Shown in pieces: positions 37,247 through 45,682 of a stretch of DNA of 64,000 nucleotides. Numbering within the stretch: position 1 is the first letter of the stretch; each line of letters starts with the position of its first letter. The stretch is from Algoriphagus alkaliphilus. Its GTDB lineage: Bacteria; Bacteroidota; Bacteroidia; Cytophagales; Cyclobacteriaceae. The position numbers and the translations under genes were made by a program. Location: NCBI RefSeq assembly GCF_900103735.1, contig NZ_FMXE01000009.1, positions 1 to 64,000 of the forward strand, read 5' to 3'. The notes beneath the pieces were generated by a model. The model ran no database searches. It saw nothing but the letters and a program-made list of their open reading frames with translations, and was not told the origin of the DNA.

Positions 37247-38010
37247 TACTCCAAAGTTAACTCCAAGCCGTCGTAGGCCAAGGCAATTCCGGCGGGTAAT
37301 TCCCTGTCGACTTGCTCATGAAGACCAAGACGATGGGCGATATGGGTGAAGTAGGTTTGTTTGGCACCGATTTTCCGCGCCATGTGTACCGCCTCATCCA
37401 GGGTAAAGTGAGAAATGTGAGATTCTTTTTGAAGGGCATTCAATACAAGGATTTCTGTCCCTTCCAATAGCTTCAGAGATTCATCCGGAATGAAATTAGC
37501 ATCGGTGATGTAGCTGAAGTCCCCAAATCGGAATCCTAAAACAGGGAGCTTGTAATGGAGAACAGGAATAGGAATCACGGGAAGACCATCGACTCGGAAG
37601 GGATTTTCGGTGATTTCAATTGCTTGTACTTGAGGTACGCCGGGATATTTTTTGTCGCTGAAGATGTATGAAAACTCCCTTCGAATCTGATCTAAAACCT
37701 GTTTTTGCCCAAAAATCGGTATGTCCATTTTCTGGGAAAAATTGAATGGTCGGATATCATCAAGCCCGGCAGTGTGATCTTTGTGTTCGTGAGTGTAGAT
37801 GACTGCATCCAGTCTTTTTACTCCTGCGCGTAGCATTTGCATTCTGAAGTCCGGGCCAGTATCCACAACCACTGAAACCCCATTCGCCTCCAAATGTATT
37901 GAAGTGCGGAATCGTTTATTTCTGAAATCCAATGATTTGCAAACCTGACAATCACATCCGATTACAGGGACGCCCTGGGAGGTTCCGGTTCCAAGAAAAG
38001 TTACTTTCAA
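37246..38010 (-). CDS. MBL-fold metal-dependent hydrolase (PhnP-like)
   Basis: A 254-residue metallo-beta-lactamase-fold protein. The metal motif THEHKDHTAG gives His74, His76, Asp78 and His79. The early FLGTGTSQGVPVIGCDCQVC with Cys19, Cys21 and Cys24 is the extra zinc knuckle typical of PhnP-like phosphodiesterases. Conserved Asp in YITDANFIPDES and a late His (YFTHIAHRL) complete the metal site. Substrate unknown; PhnP cleaves cyclic phosphodiesters. It overlaps the upstream small gene by four bases and the downstream NFACT gene by one. Confidence 0.9.
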   Translation of the reverse strand: MKVTFLGTGTSQGVPVIGCDCQVCKSLDFRNKRFRTSIHLEANGVSVVVDTGPDFRMQMLRAGVKRLDAVIYTHEHKDHTAGLDDIRPFNFSQKMDIPIFGQKQVLDQIRREFSYIFSDKKYPGVPQVQAIEITENPFRVDGLPVIPIPVLHYKLPVLGFRFGDFSYITDANFIPDESLKLLEGTEILVLNALQKESHISHFTLDEAVHMARKIGAKQTYFTHIAHRLGLHEQVDRELPAGIALAYDGLELTLE

Positions 38011-38285
38011 AATTTTAAGGTAGTTTGGCGGAGCTCGTTAAGGAAATCCTGATTTGATTTTTCTTTGAAATCCTTCGGGTCGAGATTAAGTTCGTTGATG
38101 ATTTCGATCAAGGCATTTATTTTTCCTTCTATCGGAAAGTACTTATTGATGATGACGATTTTGGTTTCTTTCAGGACACAATAGCCGGATTTAAAGTTTC
38201 CTTTTTCATACCTCAAAATATATTCTGAGGCTGCAAAAAGGTTTTCCATTTTGTCCAAAAAATGCTTCGTGTACTTGATGACCAT
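38007..38285 (-). CDS. Small conserved hypothetical protein in the receiver-MBL gene chain
   Basis: A 92-residue protein with no recognised domain: IKYTKHFLDKMENLFAASEY, then ILRYEKGNFKSGYCVL, KETKIVIINKYFPIEGKINAL. It is hydrophilic and has no signal peptide. It overlaps the response regulator gene by one base upstream and the MBL hydrolase gene by four bases downstream, so it is certainly translated as part of the chain and its conservation in frame is supported by context. Confidence 0.7.
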   Translation of the reverse strand: MVIKYTKHFLDKMENLFAASEYILRYEKGNFKSGYCVLKETKIVIINKYFPIEGKINALIEIINELNLDPKDFKEKSNQDFLNELRQTTLKF

Positions 38286-38662
38286 CAGCTCAGAATTTTT
38301 TTGACTGTTGCCAGCACTTTGTCGTAGTCAAGTGGTTTTTGGATGAAATCATCAAATCCCAACCTCCGAAATTCCTCAGGGGTGTAATTGTGAATATTCC
38401 CGCTGATGGCGATGATGGGTAGCTTACTTACAGCTGGATTTGAATGGCTGCGAATCAGTCGTGTGCATTCTACACCGTCCATGACGGGCATGCTGATATC
38501 CATAAGGATTAAGTCAAATGGCTCTTTTTCCAGAAACTCCAGCACTTGTTTTCCATTTCTGGCAGCCTTCATTTGATAATTTTCGAAAGCCAGCACATTT
38601 TTGGTCAAGTTGATAATGATGGAACTGTCCTCGCCTACAAGAATTTTTTTGGATTCGCTCAT
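38285..38662 (-). CDS. Single-domain response regulator receiver
   Basis: A 125-residue stand-alone receiver. The acidic pair is Glu11/Asp12 and the phospho-acceptor is Asp55 in LILMDISMPVMDG, with the later IIAISG and QKPLD motifs. With no output domain it probably shuttles phosphate or switches a partner. It overlaps the start of the neighbouring receiver-Hpt gene by four bases. Confidence 0.9.
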   Translation of the reverse strand: MSESKKILVGEDSSIIINLTKNVLAFENYQMKAARNGKQVLEFLEKEPFDLILMDISMPVMDGVECTRLIRSHSNPAVSKLPIIAISGNIHNYTPEEFRRLGFDDFIQKPLDYDKVLATVKKILS

Positions 38663-39414
38663 AAGTCAAAAATAGTTGCTTGATTTAAGAATTTACGAAA
38701 TTCCCCGATTTCATTTCTCAGATTTTTTAATTCTTCTCCGAAAAGGGTGAAATTTTCTTTTTTGCCATAATCCTCAGCTTTTGTGGCTGAATTATATATT
38801 TTCATTGCGCCCAGCGTTCCTGAATTTCCTTTGATCTCATGGATTTTTATAATCAATTCTGAGGATAAGCCATCGGGATAATGCAAATCGATGAGGGCTT
38901 CTGTTTCCGCGCATTCATTCAAAAATTCATCAAATATCTTTTTGATCACCGATTTGGAACTGTACTTCAATAGGTGGTTTAGTACATTTTCGTCAAGAGT
39001 TGCCGAAATTTCACCTGTAATTTCAGATGCTGGAGTACTGTTTTTTGGATTTCCATTTAGATACTGTTGGACTAAGGACAGAAATTCTTTTGGCCGGATC
39101 GGTTTTGTGATGAATTCATCAAATCCTTGTTCTAAAAAGTGATTTCTGTCAGATTCCTCTGCAAAGGCCGTCACCGCAAAAATCGGACAGCTTAAATTTC
39201 TGCCTTGGCGGATTACCTTCATAGCGGTGAATCCATCCATTTTAGGCATCTGAATGTCCATTAAGATGAGGTCAAAAGTGGACACTTCTGCCAATTCAAC
39301 CGCTTCGAGACCATTTTTTGCGGATTCAAATAAGAAACGTTGACCGATCAGATTCTCAAAAAGTTTCCTGTTCAGGTCATTATCATCTACGATTAATACC
39401 ATTTTGCTTTTCAT
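38659..39414 (-). CDS. Receiver-Hpt phosphotransfer protein
   Basis: A 251-residue protein with an N-terminal receiver (Asp53 in LILMDIQMPKMDG) and a C-terminal histidine phosphotransfer domain carrying His192 in KIHEIKGNSGTLGA. Such proteins link hybrid kinases to downstream regulators in phosphorelays. It is the first gene of a four-gene overlapping chain (39414 to 37246) and diverges from miaA. The nearest hybrid kinase in the window is at 4406, which could be a partner but is not shown to be. Confidence 0.88.
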   Translation of the reverse strand: MKSKMVLIVDDNDLNRKLFENLIGQRFLFESAKNGLEAVELAEVSTFDLILMDIQMPKMDGFTAMKVIRQGRNLSCPIFAVTAFAEESDRNHFLEQGFDEFITKPIRPKEFLSLVQQYLNGNPKNSTPASEITGEISATLDENVLNHLLKYSSKSVIKKIFDEFLNECAETEALIDLHYPDGLSSELIIKIHEIKGNSGTLGAMKIYNSATKAEDYGKKENFTLFGEELKNLRNEIGEFRKFLNQATIFDL

Positions 39415-39455
39415 TGTATTCCTTAAGACTTTTGTTTGACCTTAATATCAAACCA

Positions 39456-40364
39456 TTGTCGAATAAAAAATCCCTTATTCTGGTAGTCGGTCCCACAGCA
39501 GTGGGCAAAACTGACATTTGCTTAAATCTAGCCAAAAAATTCACAACAGAAATTGTTTCCTGCGACAGCAGACAGTTTTATCGGGAATTGAATTTGGGTA
39601 CGGCTAAGCCGACTCCTGAGGAACTTCAACTTGTACCCCATCATTTGATCAATTCACTCTCTATCGAGGATGATTATGATGTCCGGAAGTTTGAAAAGGA
39701 AGCGCTAAATATTTTGGATGAGATTTTCCGGAATAGGAACGTGGCTATAATGACGGGTGGATCCGGACTATTTGCGGACGCAATTACCAAAGGGCTGGAT
39801 GAAATTCCTGATGTGGATCCCGATATTCGAAAGCAACTAATAGGAGAATTTGAGGGGAAGGGCTTGGAATGGTTACAAGCCCAGGTATCTGGTGTTGATC
39901 CGGAATATTTCGAACAAGTGGATCGGCAGAATCCTCAGCGATTGATGCGGGCACTTGAGGTGTTTCGTGGAACAGGGCTAAAATTCAGTAGTTTTCGAGT
40001 CAAGAAAAAAGTGACTCGATCCTTTCAAATTATTAAAATCGGATTGGACCGGGACCGGGATGAACTCTATCAACGGATCGATTTTCGAATGGATCAGATG
40101 ATCGCTTCCGGACTTTTTGACGAGGCAGATGCGCTTTTTGGGAAGCGACATCTGAATGCCCTTCAGACGGTTGGGTATTCTGAGATTTTCGGATTTTTGG
40201 AAGGAAAATATGATCGGGAAGAAGCCATCAGGCTCTTAAAAAGAAATTCCCGACGATACGCCAAGCGACAGTTGACCTGGTTTCGTCGGGATGAGGAAAT
40301 CCGATGGTTTCACCCGGAACAGCTGAAGGAAATCAGCGCTTGGATTACGGCTCAAATGGATTGA
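39456..40364 (+). CDS. miaA: tRNA dimethylallyltransferase, probable TTG start
   Basis: MiaA adds a dimethylallyl group to A37 of tRNAs reading UNN codons. The P-loop GPTAVGKT, the SCDSRQFYRELNLGTAKPT stretch and TGGSGLF are visible, and the length from the chosen start is 302 residues, normal for the family. No ATG occurs near the family start: the first in-frame ATG is at 39318, inside the divergent gene and 138 bases too early. TTG at 39456 gives (M)SNKKSLILVVGPTAVGKT, exactly the expected N-terminus, so I take that as the start. Confidence 0.9.
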   Translation: MSNKKSLILVVGPTAVGKTDICLNLAKKFTTEIVSCDSRQFYRELNLGTAKPTPEELQLVPHHLINSLSIEDDYDVRKFEKEALNILDEIFRNRNVAIMTGGSGLFADAITKGLDEIPDVDPDIRKQLIGEFEGKGLEWLQAQVSGVDPEYFEQVDRQNPQRLMRALEVFRGTGLKFSSFRVKKKVTRSFQIIKIGLDRDRDELYQRIDFRMDQMIASGLFDEADALFGKRHLNALQTVGYSEIFGFLEGKYDREEAIRLLKRNSRRYAKRQLTWFRRDEEIRWFHPEQLKEISAWITAQMD

Positions 40365-40687
40365 AAACCTGCAATTTTGGCTATCCAGTTGTACGGAGCT
40401 TTTTTGATCAGTCCATTGTATTGGTATTTGTTGATTTTCAATTGACGGATAGCTTCCAAATTCTTTTTGGAGACTTTTTTATCAGGATTTGCTTTTTTAA
40501 GACTTTCCAAAACCGTATCCGGATCAGAAATTTCTCCCAAAATCAGGCCGATTTCAGGATGTGCGAGAGCGATTTTGGAGAGCAGTTCACGCTGCATGTT
40601 AAGCTTTCGCTGCATCGTGTTTTTTACGGTTAAGAAAAAAAGCAAGCATGCTCCACTAACAGTCAAAAACAAAGGAATAAAACCCAT
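40352..40687 (-). CDS. Small membrane-anchored hypothetical protein
   Basis: An 111-residue protein with an N-terminal membrane segment (PLFLTVSGACLLFFLTV) and a soluble tail with HPEIGLILGEISDPDTVLESL and VSKKNLEAIRQLKINKYQYNG, which is rich in charged residues. Unknown function. It is one base downstream of pfkA and so probably cotranscribed with it, and it converges with miaA, overlapping by 13 bases. Confidence 0.65.
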   Translation of the reverse strand: MGFIPLFLTVSGACLLFFLTVKNTMQRKLNMQRELLSKIALAHPEIGLILGEISDPDTVLESLKKANPDKKVSKKNLEAIRQLKINKYQYNGLIKKAPYNWIAKIAGFQSI

Positions 40688-40688
40688 A

Positions 40689-41663
40689 TTAAATACTTAA
40701 AATGTCGATTAAAGCCAGATGATCCGGATGAAGCGGTTTTGGTTGGCCGATGCAGTCACCAAATGGGGTATAAACTATCGAATTGTTCATTACCCCTGCC
40801 ATGCAGTTGGTTTTCCCGGAAATCAGCCCGTCAACCGCTCCCATTCCACATCTGCTACCTAAAACACGATCACGGGCCGTGGGGTTTCCTCCGCGTTGAA
40901 TATGTCCCAAAGTTGTCACTTTAAATTCTTTGGAAGGATCTTTTATTTTTTCTTTGACCATGTTCATGATCTGATCAGCATTGCCCAAGTCATCACCTTC
41001 CGCCACTACAATGATGCTCGAAGATTTTGACTTTCGGAGGTTTTTGAGTGATTTGACGACGCTGTTCAGATCGGTCTTTGTCTCTGGTACCATCACAAAT
41101 TCTGCCCCGCCTCCGATACCGCATTCTACGGCTATAAATCCCGCATCACGTCCCATTACCTCGATAAAGAAGATGCGGTCGTGAGCGGCTGCCGTATCAC
41201 GAATTTTATCAATCGCCTCCAAAGCGGTATTCACCGCAGTATCGAAGCCGATAGTATAGTCAGTTCCAAAAATATCATTGTCAATTGTTCCCGGGCAGCC
41301 TACGGTTGGGATACCATATTCCTCGAAAAATACCTTCGCTCCAGTGAAGGTTCCGTCTCCGCCTATGGCTACCAAGCCTTCGATTCCCAAAGCTTTCAGG
41401 TTTTCAAATGCTTTTTTGCGTCCTTCCGGAGTTTTGAATTCCATGGACCGGGCGGACTTGAGCATGGTCCCTCCTCGCTGGATAATATTGCTGACCGAAT
41501 GGGAATGCATTCGCTTGATATCCCCTTCGATCATCCCCTCGTAACCCCGTTGGATCCCGTAGACTTCCAGTCCTCTGAAAATTCCTGTCCGGACTACCGC
41601 GCGGATACAGGCATTCATTCCGGGAGAGTCCCCTCCTGAGGTGAAAACGGCTATTTTTTTCAT
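40689..41663 (-). CDS. pfkA: ATP-dependent 6-phosphofructokinase
   Basis: Encodes 324 residues from ATG 41661-41663, the start that gives MKKIAVFTSGGDSPGMNA; an ATG 24 bases upstream is not needed. PFK-A motifs are GGDSPGMN, GGDGT (101-105) for ATP binding, and TIDND (126-130) with catalytic Asp128. The later MGRDAG and HIQRGGNPTARDR segments fit fructose-6-phosphate and effector binding. It commits glucose carbon to glycolysis. A small membrane protein gene follows one base after its stop. Confidence 0.95.
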   Translation of the reverse strand: MKKIAVFTSGGDSPGMNACIRAVVRTGIFRGLEVYGIQRGYEGMIEGDIKRMHSHSVSNIIQRGGTMLKSARSMEFKTPEGRKKAFENLKALGIEGLVAIGGDGTFTGAKVFFEEYGIPTVGCPGTIDNDIFGTDYTIGFDTAVNTALEAIDKIRDTAAAHDRIFFIEVMGRDAGFIAVECGIGGGAEFVMVPETKTDLNSVVKSLKNLRKSKSSSIIVVAEGDDLGNADQIMNMVKEKIKDPSKEFKVTTLGHIQRGGNPTARDRVLGSRCGMGAVDGLISGKTNCMAGVMNNSIVYTPFGDCIGQPKPLHPDHLALIDILSI

Positions 41664-41769
41664 GTTTATAGGTTTTTGGCAGCCCAAAAATAGATATTTA
41701 AGCAGGAATACAGGTGTGTATCTTTAGAATTGAAACCGAAATTAAAAATTAGGGTTTGGATTGGTGTAA

Positions 41770-41922
41770 AAAGCCGCCTCTTCACTGGTAATTGGTGTGA
41801 GTGCTGTAGATCAGGTTGAAAAAATCCGAAAAGGATATACCGAAAGCAAAACCATTCCGGTGGATTTGATTCTGAACTTGAAGCAGAAATTTACACCCAA
41901 TCTGTATCAGGACCATCGGTAA
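41770..41922 (+). pseudogene. Short C-terminal gene remnant (possibly aldo/keto reductase)
   Basis: After a stop at 41767-41769 the frame encodes about 50 residues, including SLVIGVSAVDQVEKIRKGYT and FTPNLYQDHR, ending at 41922. The SLVIGVS-x-x-QVEK pattern is like the last helix of aldo/keto reductases, but the match is weak. No start codon or upstream part of the gene is visible, so it is a leftover of a deleted gene just before the acylase. Confidence 0.35.
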
Positions 41923-41984
41923 TAAAGGTATTGCGAAGGCTCCCGAAAACGGTTACTTTCGAGCTTCACCTTTACCCAAATGCT

Positions 41985-44138
41985 ATGCTTCGGAGATTTA
42001 TCGGCTTTCTAAGCCTTATTGCCCTTTTTTCCTGTCAAAATCAAAATACTACTGACGAACTTAGCCGCTGGGAAGCACAGGCCGATCGGGTGGAGATTCT
42101 GCGCGATGACTTTGGTGTACCCCATATCTATGGAAAAACAGATGCAGATGCAGTTTTCGGTTTGTTGTACGCCCAATGTGAGGATGACTTCCGGCGAGTG
42201 GAGCGCAACTACGTCTGGGCGATAGGTAGGCTGGCCGAATTAGAAGGGGAGGAGGCGATCTATTCGGATCTTCGCGCAAATCTCTACATGACTGAAGCCG
42301 AGGCCAAGACGGCCTACGAAACAGCTCCAAATTGGCTGAAGGAACTTTGCGTAGCCTTTGCCGATGGGGTCAACTACTACCTGCACACCCATCCCCAAGC
42401 CAATCCCCAGGTGATTACCCGATATGAACCTTGGATGCCGATGTTTTTCTTTGAAGGATCCATCGGTGGCGATATCGAGAGCATTGCGACGGGCGGAATT
42501 AAGGCTTTCTATGAAGGTAATAAGGCCTTGACTTTTGCCCAGCCATTGGAAGAGCTGTGGACAGAACCACAGGGATCAAACGGGATAGCCATCGCGCCAA
42601 GTTTGACGGAATCCGGGAATGCGATGCTGCTCATCAACCCGCATACTTCCTTCTATTTCCGTCCGGAAGTTCACGTAGTCAGCGAAGAAGGACTAAATGT
42701 TTATGGTGCGGTCACTTGGGGTCAGTTTTTTGTCTACCAGGGGTTCAATGAGAAAACCGGATGGATACATACCTCGACTTTTGTGGATTTCAAGGATGAG
42801 TTTGAAGAGGAAATCGTAGAATCCGAAGGAAAAATTCAGTACAAGTATGGGGAGGAGCTTCGTGATGTGGAGGCAAAAACGGTCCGTTTAAAATACAAAG
42901 CCGGACAGGAATTGAAGGAGAAAGAATTTACTTTTTACCGTACGCATCATGGGCCAATTACCCATAAAAACGGAGAAAAATGGGTAGCCACCAAGATCAA
43001 TTGGGACCCGGTCAGTGCGCTGTCTCAAAGCTATACCCGCACCAAGTTGAATAACTATGCGGAATTTAAAGACATGATGAATATCCGCACCAACTCCTCA
43101 AATAACACGGTTTTTGCAGACGGAGAAGGGAATATTGCTTATTTCCACGGCAATTTTATCCCGAAACGCAACCCTGAATTTGATTTTTCCAAGCCTGTGG
43201 ACGGAAGTAACCCCGCGACCGATTGGCAGGGGCTTCACACCGTGGATGAGAGTATTCTGATTCTCAATCCCGGAAATGGCTGGATTCAAAATTGCAATTC
43301 CACCCCTTTCACAGCGGCGGCGGCATTTAGCCCTAAGAAGGAAGATTACCCCGTTTACATGGCTCCTGATGCAGAAAACTACAGGGCAGTTCATGCCATT
43401 AAGGTTCTTCAGGCAGTCAAAAAGGTAGACTTGGACAGTTTCCTTCAGTTGGCCTACGATCCCTATTTGCCAGCATTCGAATACCTAATCCCTGAGTTGA
43501 TTTCAGCTTTGGAAAAAACCGGGAACTCGTCCCAGAATGCCGTATTGCAAGTATTGAAAGCTTGGGATTACCGAACATCCAAGGAGTCTGTGGCCATGTC
43601 GGTTGCGCACTTTTACGGTGAAAATTACCAGCGTGAATTCCGCAGCATGAACCGATTTATCAATCCCATGCCAACTGCCAAAATCCCGACAGGCGCGGAA
43701 ATTACAACAGTTTTTGAAAAGACAATCGCACAGATGAACGCTGATTTTGGAACCTGGAATACGCCTTGGTCAGAAATCAACAGGTTCCAAAGGCTTTCCG
43801 GTGACATAGACCTCAAGTACGATGACAATGAACCTTACGTTCCCATCGGTTTGGCTTCAGGCAATTGGGGCGCTTTGGCAGCGTATGGTGCACGAACGTA
43901 TGAAGGAACAAAGCGACTCTATGGCTATCGTGGTAACAGCTTTGTGGCGGTGGTCGAGTTTGGCGAAAAAGTAAAAGCCAAAACCATCCTGGCCGGAGGG
44001 CAAAGCTCGGATCCCAATTCTCCGCATTTCTTTGATCAGGCGCAACGCTATGCCGATGTGAACTTTAAGGATGTGGCTTTCTACAAGGAAGATGTAGAAA
44101 AAAGAGTGGTGGAAAAGTATAAACCCGGGAGACGGTAG
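41985..44138 (+). CDS. Penicillin-acylase-family lipoprotein
   Basis: Encodes 717 residues from ATG 41985, giving the lipoprotein signal MLRRFIGFLSLIALFSC with lipobox Cys17; the frame is open 54 bases further upstream, without a plausible start. The protein belongs to the Ntn-hydrolase acylases that self-cleave before a serine: the cleavage/catalytic site is EPQGSNGIAI, making Ser198 the likely nucleophile. The N-terminal RDDFGVPHIYGKTDADAVFG and NPHTSFYF are also typical. Such enzymes hydrolyse amides such as acyl-homoserine lactones, penicillins or aculeacin; the substrate is unknown here. It stands alone on the plus strand. Confidence 0.9.
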   Translation: MLRRFIGFLSLIALFSCQNQNTTDELSRWEAQADRVEILRDDFGVPHIYGKTDADAVFGLLYAQCEDDFRRVERNYVWAIGRLAELEGEEAIYSDLRANLYMTEAEAKTAYETAPNWLKELCVAFADGVNYYLHTHPQANPQVITRYEPWMPMFFFEGSIGGDIESIATGGIKAFYEGNKALTFAQPLEELWTEPQGSNGIAIAPSLTESGNAMLLINPHTSFYFRPEVHVVSEEGLNVYGAVTWGQFFVYQGFNEKTGWIHTSTFVDFKDEFEEEIVESEGKIQYKYGEELRDVEAKTVRLKYKAGQELKEKEFTFYRTHHGPITHKNGEKWVATKINWDPVSALSQSYTRTKLNNYAEFKDMMNIRTNSSNNTVFADGEGNIAYFHGNFIPKRNPEFDFSKPVDGSNPATDWQGLHTVDESILILNPGNGWIQNCNSTPFTAAAAFSPKKEDYPVYMAPDAENYRAVHAIKVLQAVKKVDLDSFLQLAYDPYLPAFEYLIPELISALEKTGNSSQNAVLQVLKAWDYRTSKESVAMSVAHFYGENYQREFRSMNRFINPMPTAKIPTGAEITTVFEKTIAQMNADFGTWNTPWSEINRFQRLSGDIDLKYDDNEPYVPIGLASGNWGALAAYGARTYEGTKRLYGYRGNSFVAVVEFGEKVKAKTILAGGQSSDPNSPHFFDQAQRYADVNFKDVAFYKEDVEKRVVEKYKPGRR

Positions 44139-44446
44139 GGATATTCGGGATGAGGCCGGGATGCTATCCGGGATCTGAAATCTTCAAGCGAGTTCTGACC
44201 GAAGTGACGGCATAATGGTCACCAACCGTGGTCTGTGTCCCCAAAGACCACTCGATAACCCAAAACTCATTTCCATTGCGCATGGGAATTGACCTTCTAT
44301 TCCAAACGATGATTCTGCCACAGCTGCGAATTATTCCTTCATTTTTAATCCATGAGTTAAAAACCATAGCTGTTGATCTGTCACTCCTAGCGGGCCGGTG
44401 CTTGCTATCCTGGATGCTACCCGCTTCCTGTTATTTTCAAAAAAAA
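44139..44446. other. Gap after the acylase gene
   Basis: No convincing gene. A minus-strand frame of 67 codons (44164-44367) reads WVIEWSLGTQTTVGDHY but matches nothing I know and may be chance or a gene remnant. The region ends in the strong terminator at 44447. Confidence 0.3.
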
Positions 44447-44500
44447 ATGACCCGCTCCGGAGAAATGGCAATTCTTCGGAGCGGGTCATAGTTTTTTTTT
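44447..44500. terminator. Strong bidirectional terminator
   Basis: An 18-base stem (ATGACCCGCTCCGGAGAA and TTCTTCGGAGCGGGTCAT, one wobble) has A-tracts on the left and a nine-T tract on the right. It can terminate the acylase transcript on plus and the beta-barrel gene (44547-45233) on minus. Confidence 0.9.
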
Positions 44501-44546
44501 CCAAAATTTTGGACTAAACCTGACAGGATGTCCTGAGTATCAAAAC

Positions 44547-45233
44547 TTAATTAAAGGTGTATCGAAGGGAAAAGCTTCCGTCAATAAAGTTTCCCCGATA
44601 ATGCTGGAAATAGAAGTAAGGAATTAAGTCTAATCCGAGTGTTAATGGGGCATTCTTGAATTTGTATTCCAATCCACCGATGCCGACGACTCCAATTGCG
44701 GCAAAGTTACGATCATCATAATAGCCATTGCATTTACGATTTTTCGGGTCATTACATGGTCGAAATCCATCATAGTAATATCGGCCGTCAAAGAATCCCA
44801 ATCTGGCACCCAATCCGTAAACCCAGCTCAGCTGCGGAACTTCAAGAGCGCCTTTTTTATGCCACTCATACAATCCCGTCAATGAAGTGCCTCTCCATCT
44901 GCTGGCACCTACAATCAACTCCACGGCTGCTTTGCTATTCACAAAATGTTTTAACGTAACACCAGAGGTATATCCACCCCTGATACCAATGGCAGTAGTG
45001 TAGCCTGATGGGCCGGCGGGCATCTCCGCGCTTTCCATGATGGAGCGGGTCGATGTGTAATTAATCGGAGTTTCGGAAAAACTTCTTGTTCTCCAGGTAT
45101 AAGGAGAATAGTCAACTCCGGACTGCTGAAGTGGGCATTCACAATTTTCGCTGAGGCTTTCAGTTTCATTTTGGGCAAAAGCACCAAATGAAACTGAAAA
45201 GGCGAAAAGGCTGCCGATAAATAATTTTTTCAT
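44547..45233 (-). CDS. Outer-membrane beta-barrel protein, unknown function
   Basis: A 228-residue protein with a signal peptide (MKKLFIGSLFAFSVSFGAFAQ). After a short cysteine-containing segment, alternating aromatic strands (TAIGIRGGYTSGVTLKHF, AAVELIVGASRWRG, LTLGLDLIPYFYFQHY) end in SFSLRYTFN, the aromatic end of an outer-membrane barrel. This layout is like small OmpA-barrel-type proteins. No conserved function is recognised. Confidence 0.75.
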   Translation of the reverse strand: MKKLFIGSLFAFSVSFGAFAQNETESLSENCECPLQQSGVDYSPYTWRTRSFSETPINYTSTRSIMESAEMPAGPSGYTTAIGIRGGYTSGVTLKHFVNSKAAVELIVGASRWRGTSLTGLYEWHKKGALEVPQLSWVYGLGARLGFFDGRYYYDGFRPCNDPKNRKCNGYYDDRNFAAIGVVGIGGLEYKFKNAPLTLGLDLIPYFYFQHYRGNFIDGSFSLRYTFN

Positions 45234-45682
45234 GATCTGTAATAGTTAGTTGAATTAATGAATCTGATTATCCGCAATCCTGCCAGAAATTAAGAAATAT
45301 GCTTTAGAAGTTGCGGCTAATCGTCCACAGACAACGGTCGACGGTCCACACCTGTGCGCCGTGGCGTAGCATGTTCTAAGGAACTTCAGACGATATTTGA
45401 TAGGATTACTGGTAGAAAAGCGGATATACATGTTAATGAAATTTACTGATCCCGAAGGAGGCCCTCCGGGGATTTATTGTAATATCCTTAATAGATGTTA
45501 AAAGACATGCCAAGTTTGTCGGATCCCATTTTCCAGTAGTTTAAAAAATGTGTTTTCCGGTTCTTTTTTATCGGATAAAAAAAAATAATCCAAAAAGGAG
45601 CCGTTGATGCCCCTCATTGGATTGATGGATATTGAAAGCGAAAGGAGCTTGGATCCTTTCCTAATTTTATTGTAGCCTGAAA
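45234..45682. other. Intergenic gap with repeat debris
   Basis: No gene is visible. At 45331-45350 the string ACAACGGTCGACGGTCCACA resembles pieces of the repeats at 61556-61583 and 61661-61688. A small imperfect hairpin with GGAGG/CCTCC arms lies at about 45450-45470, and a T6ATC/GATA6 palindrome lies further right. Confidence 0.4.
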
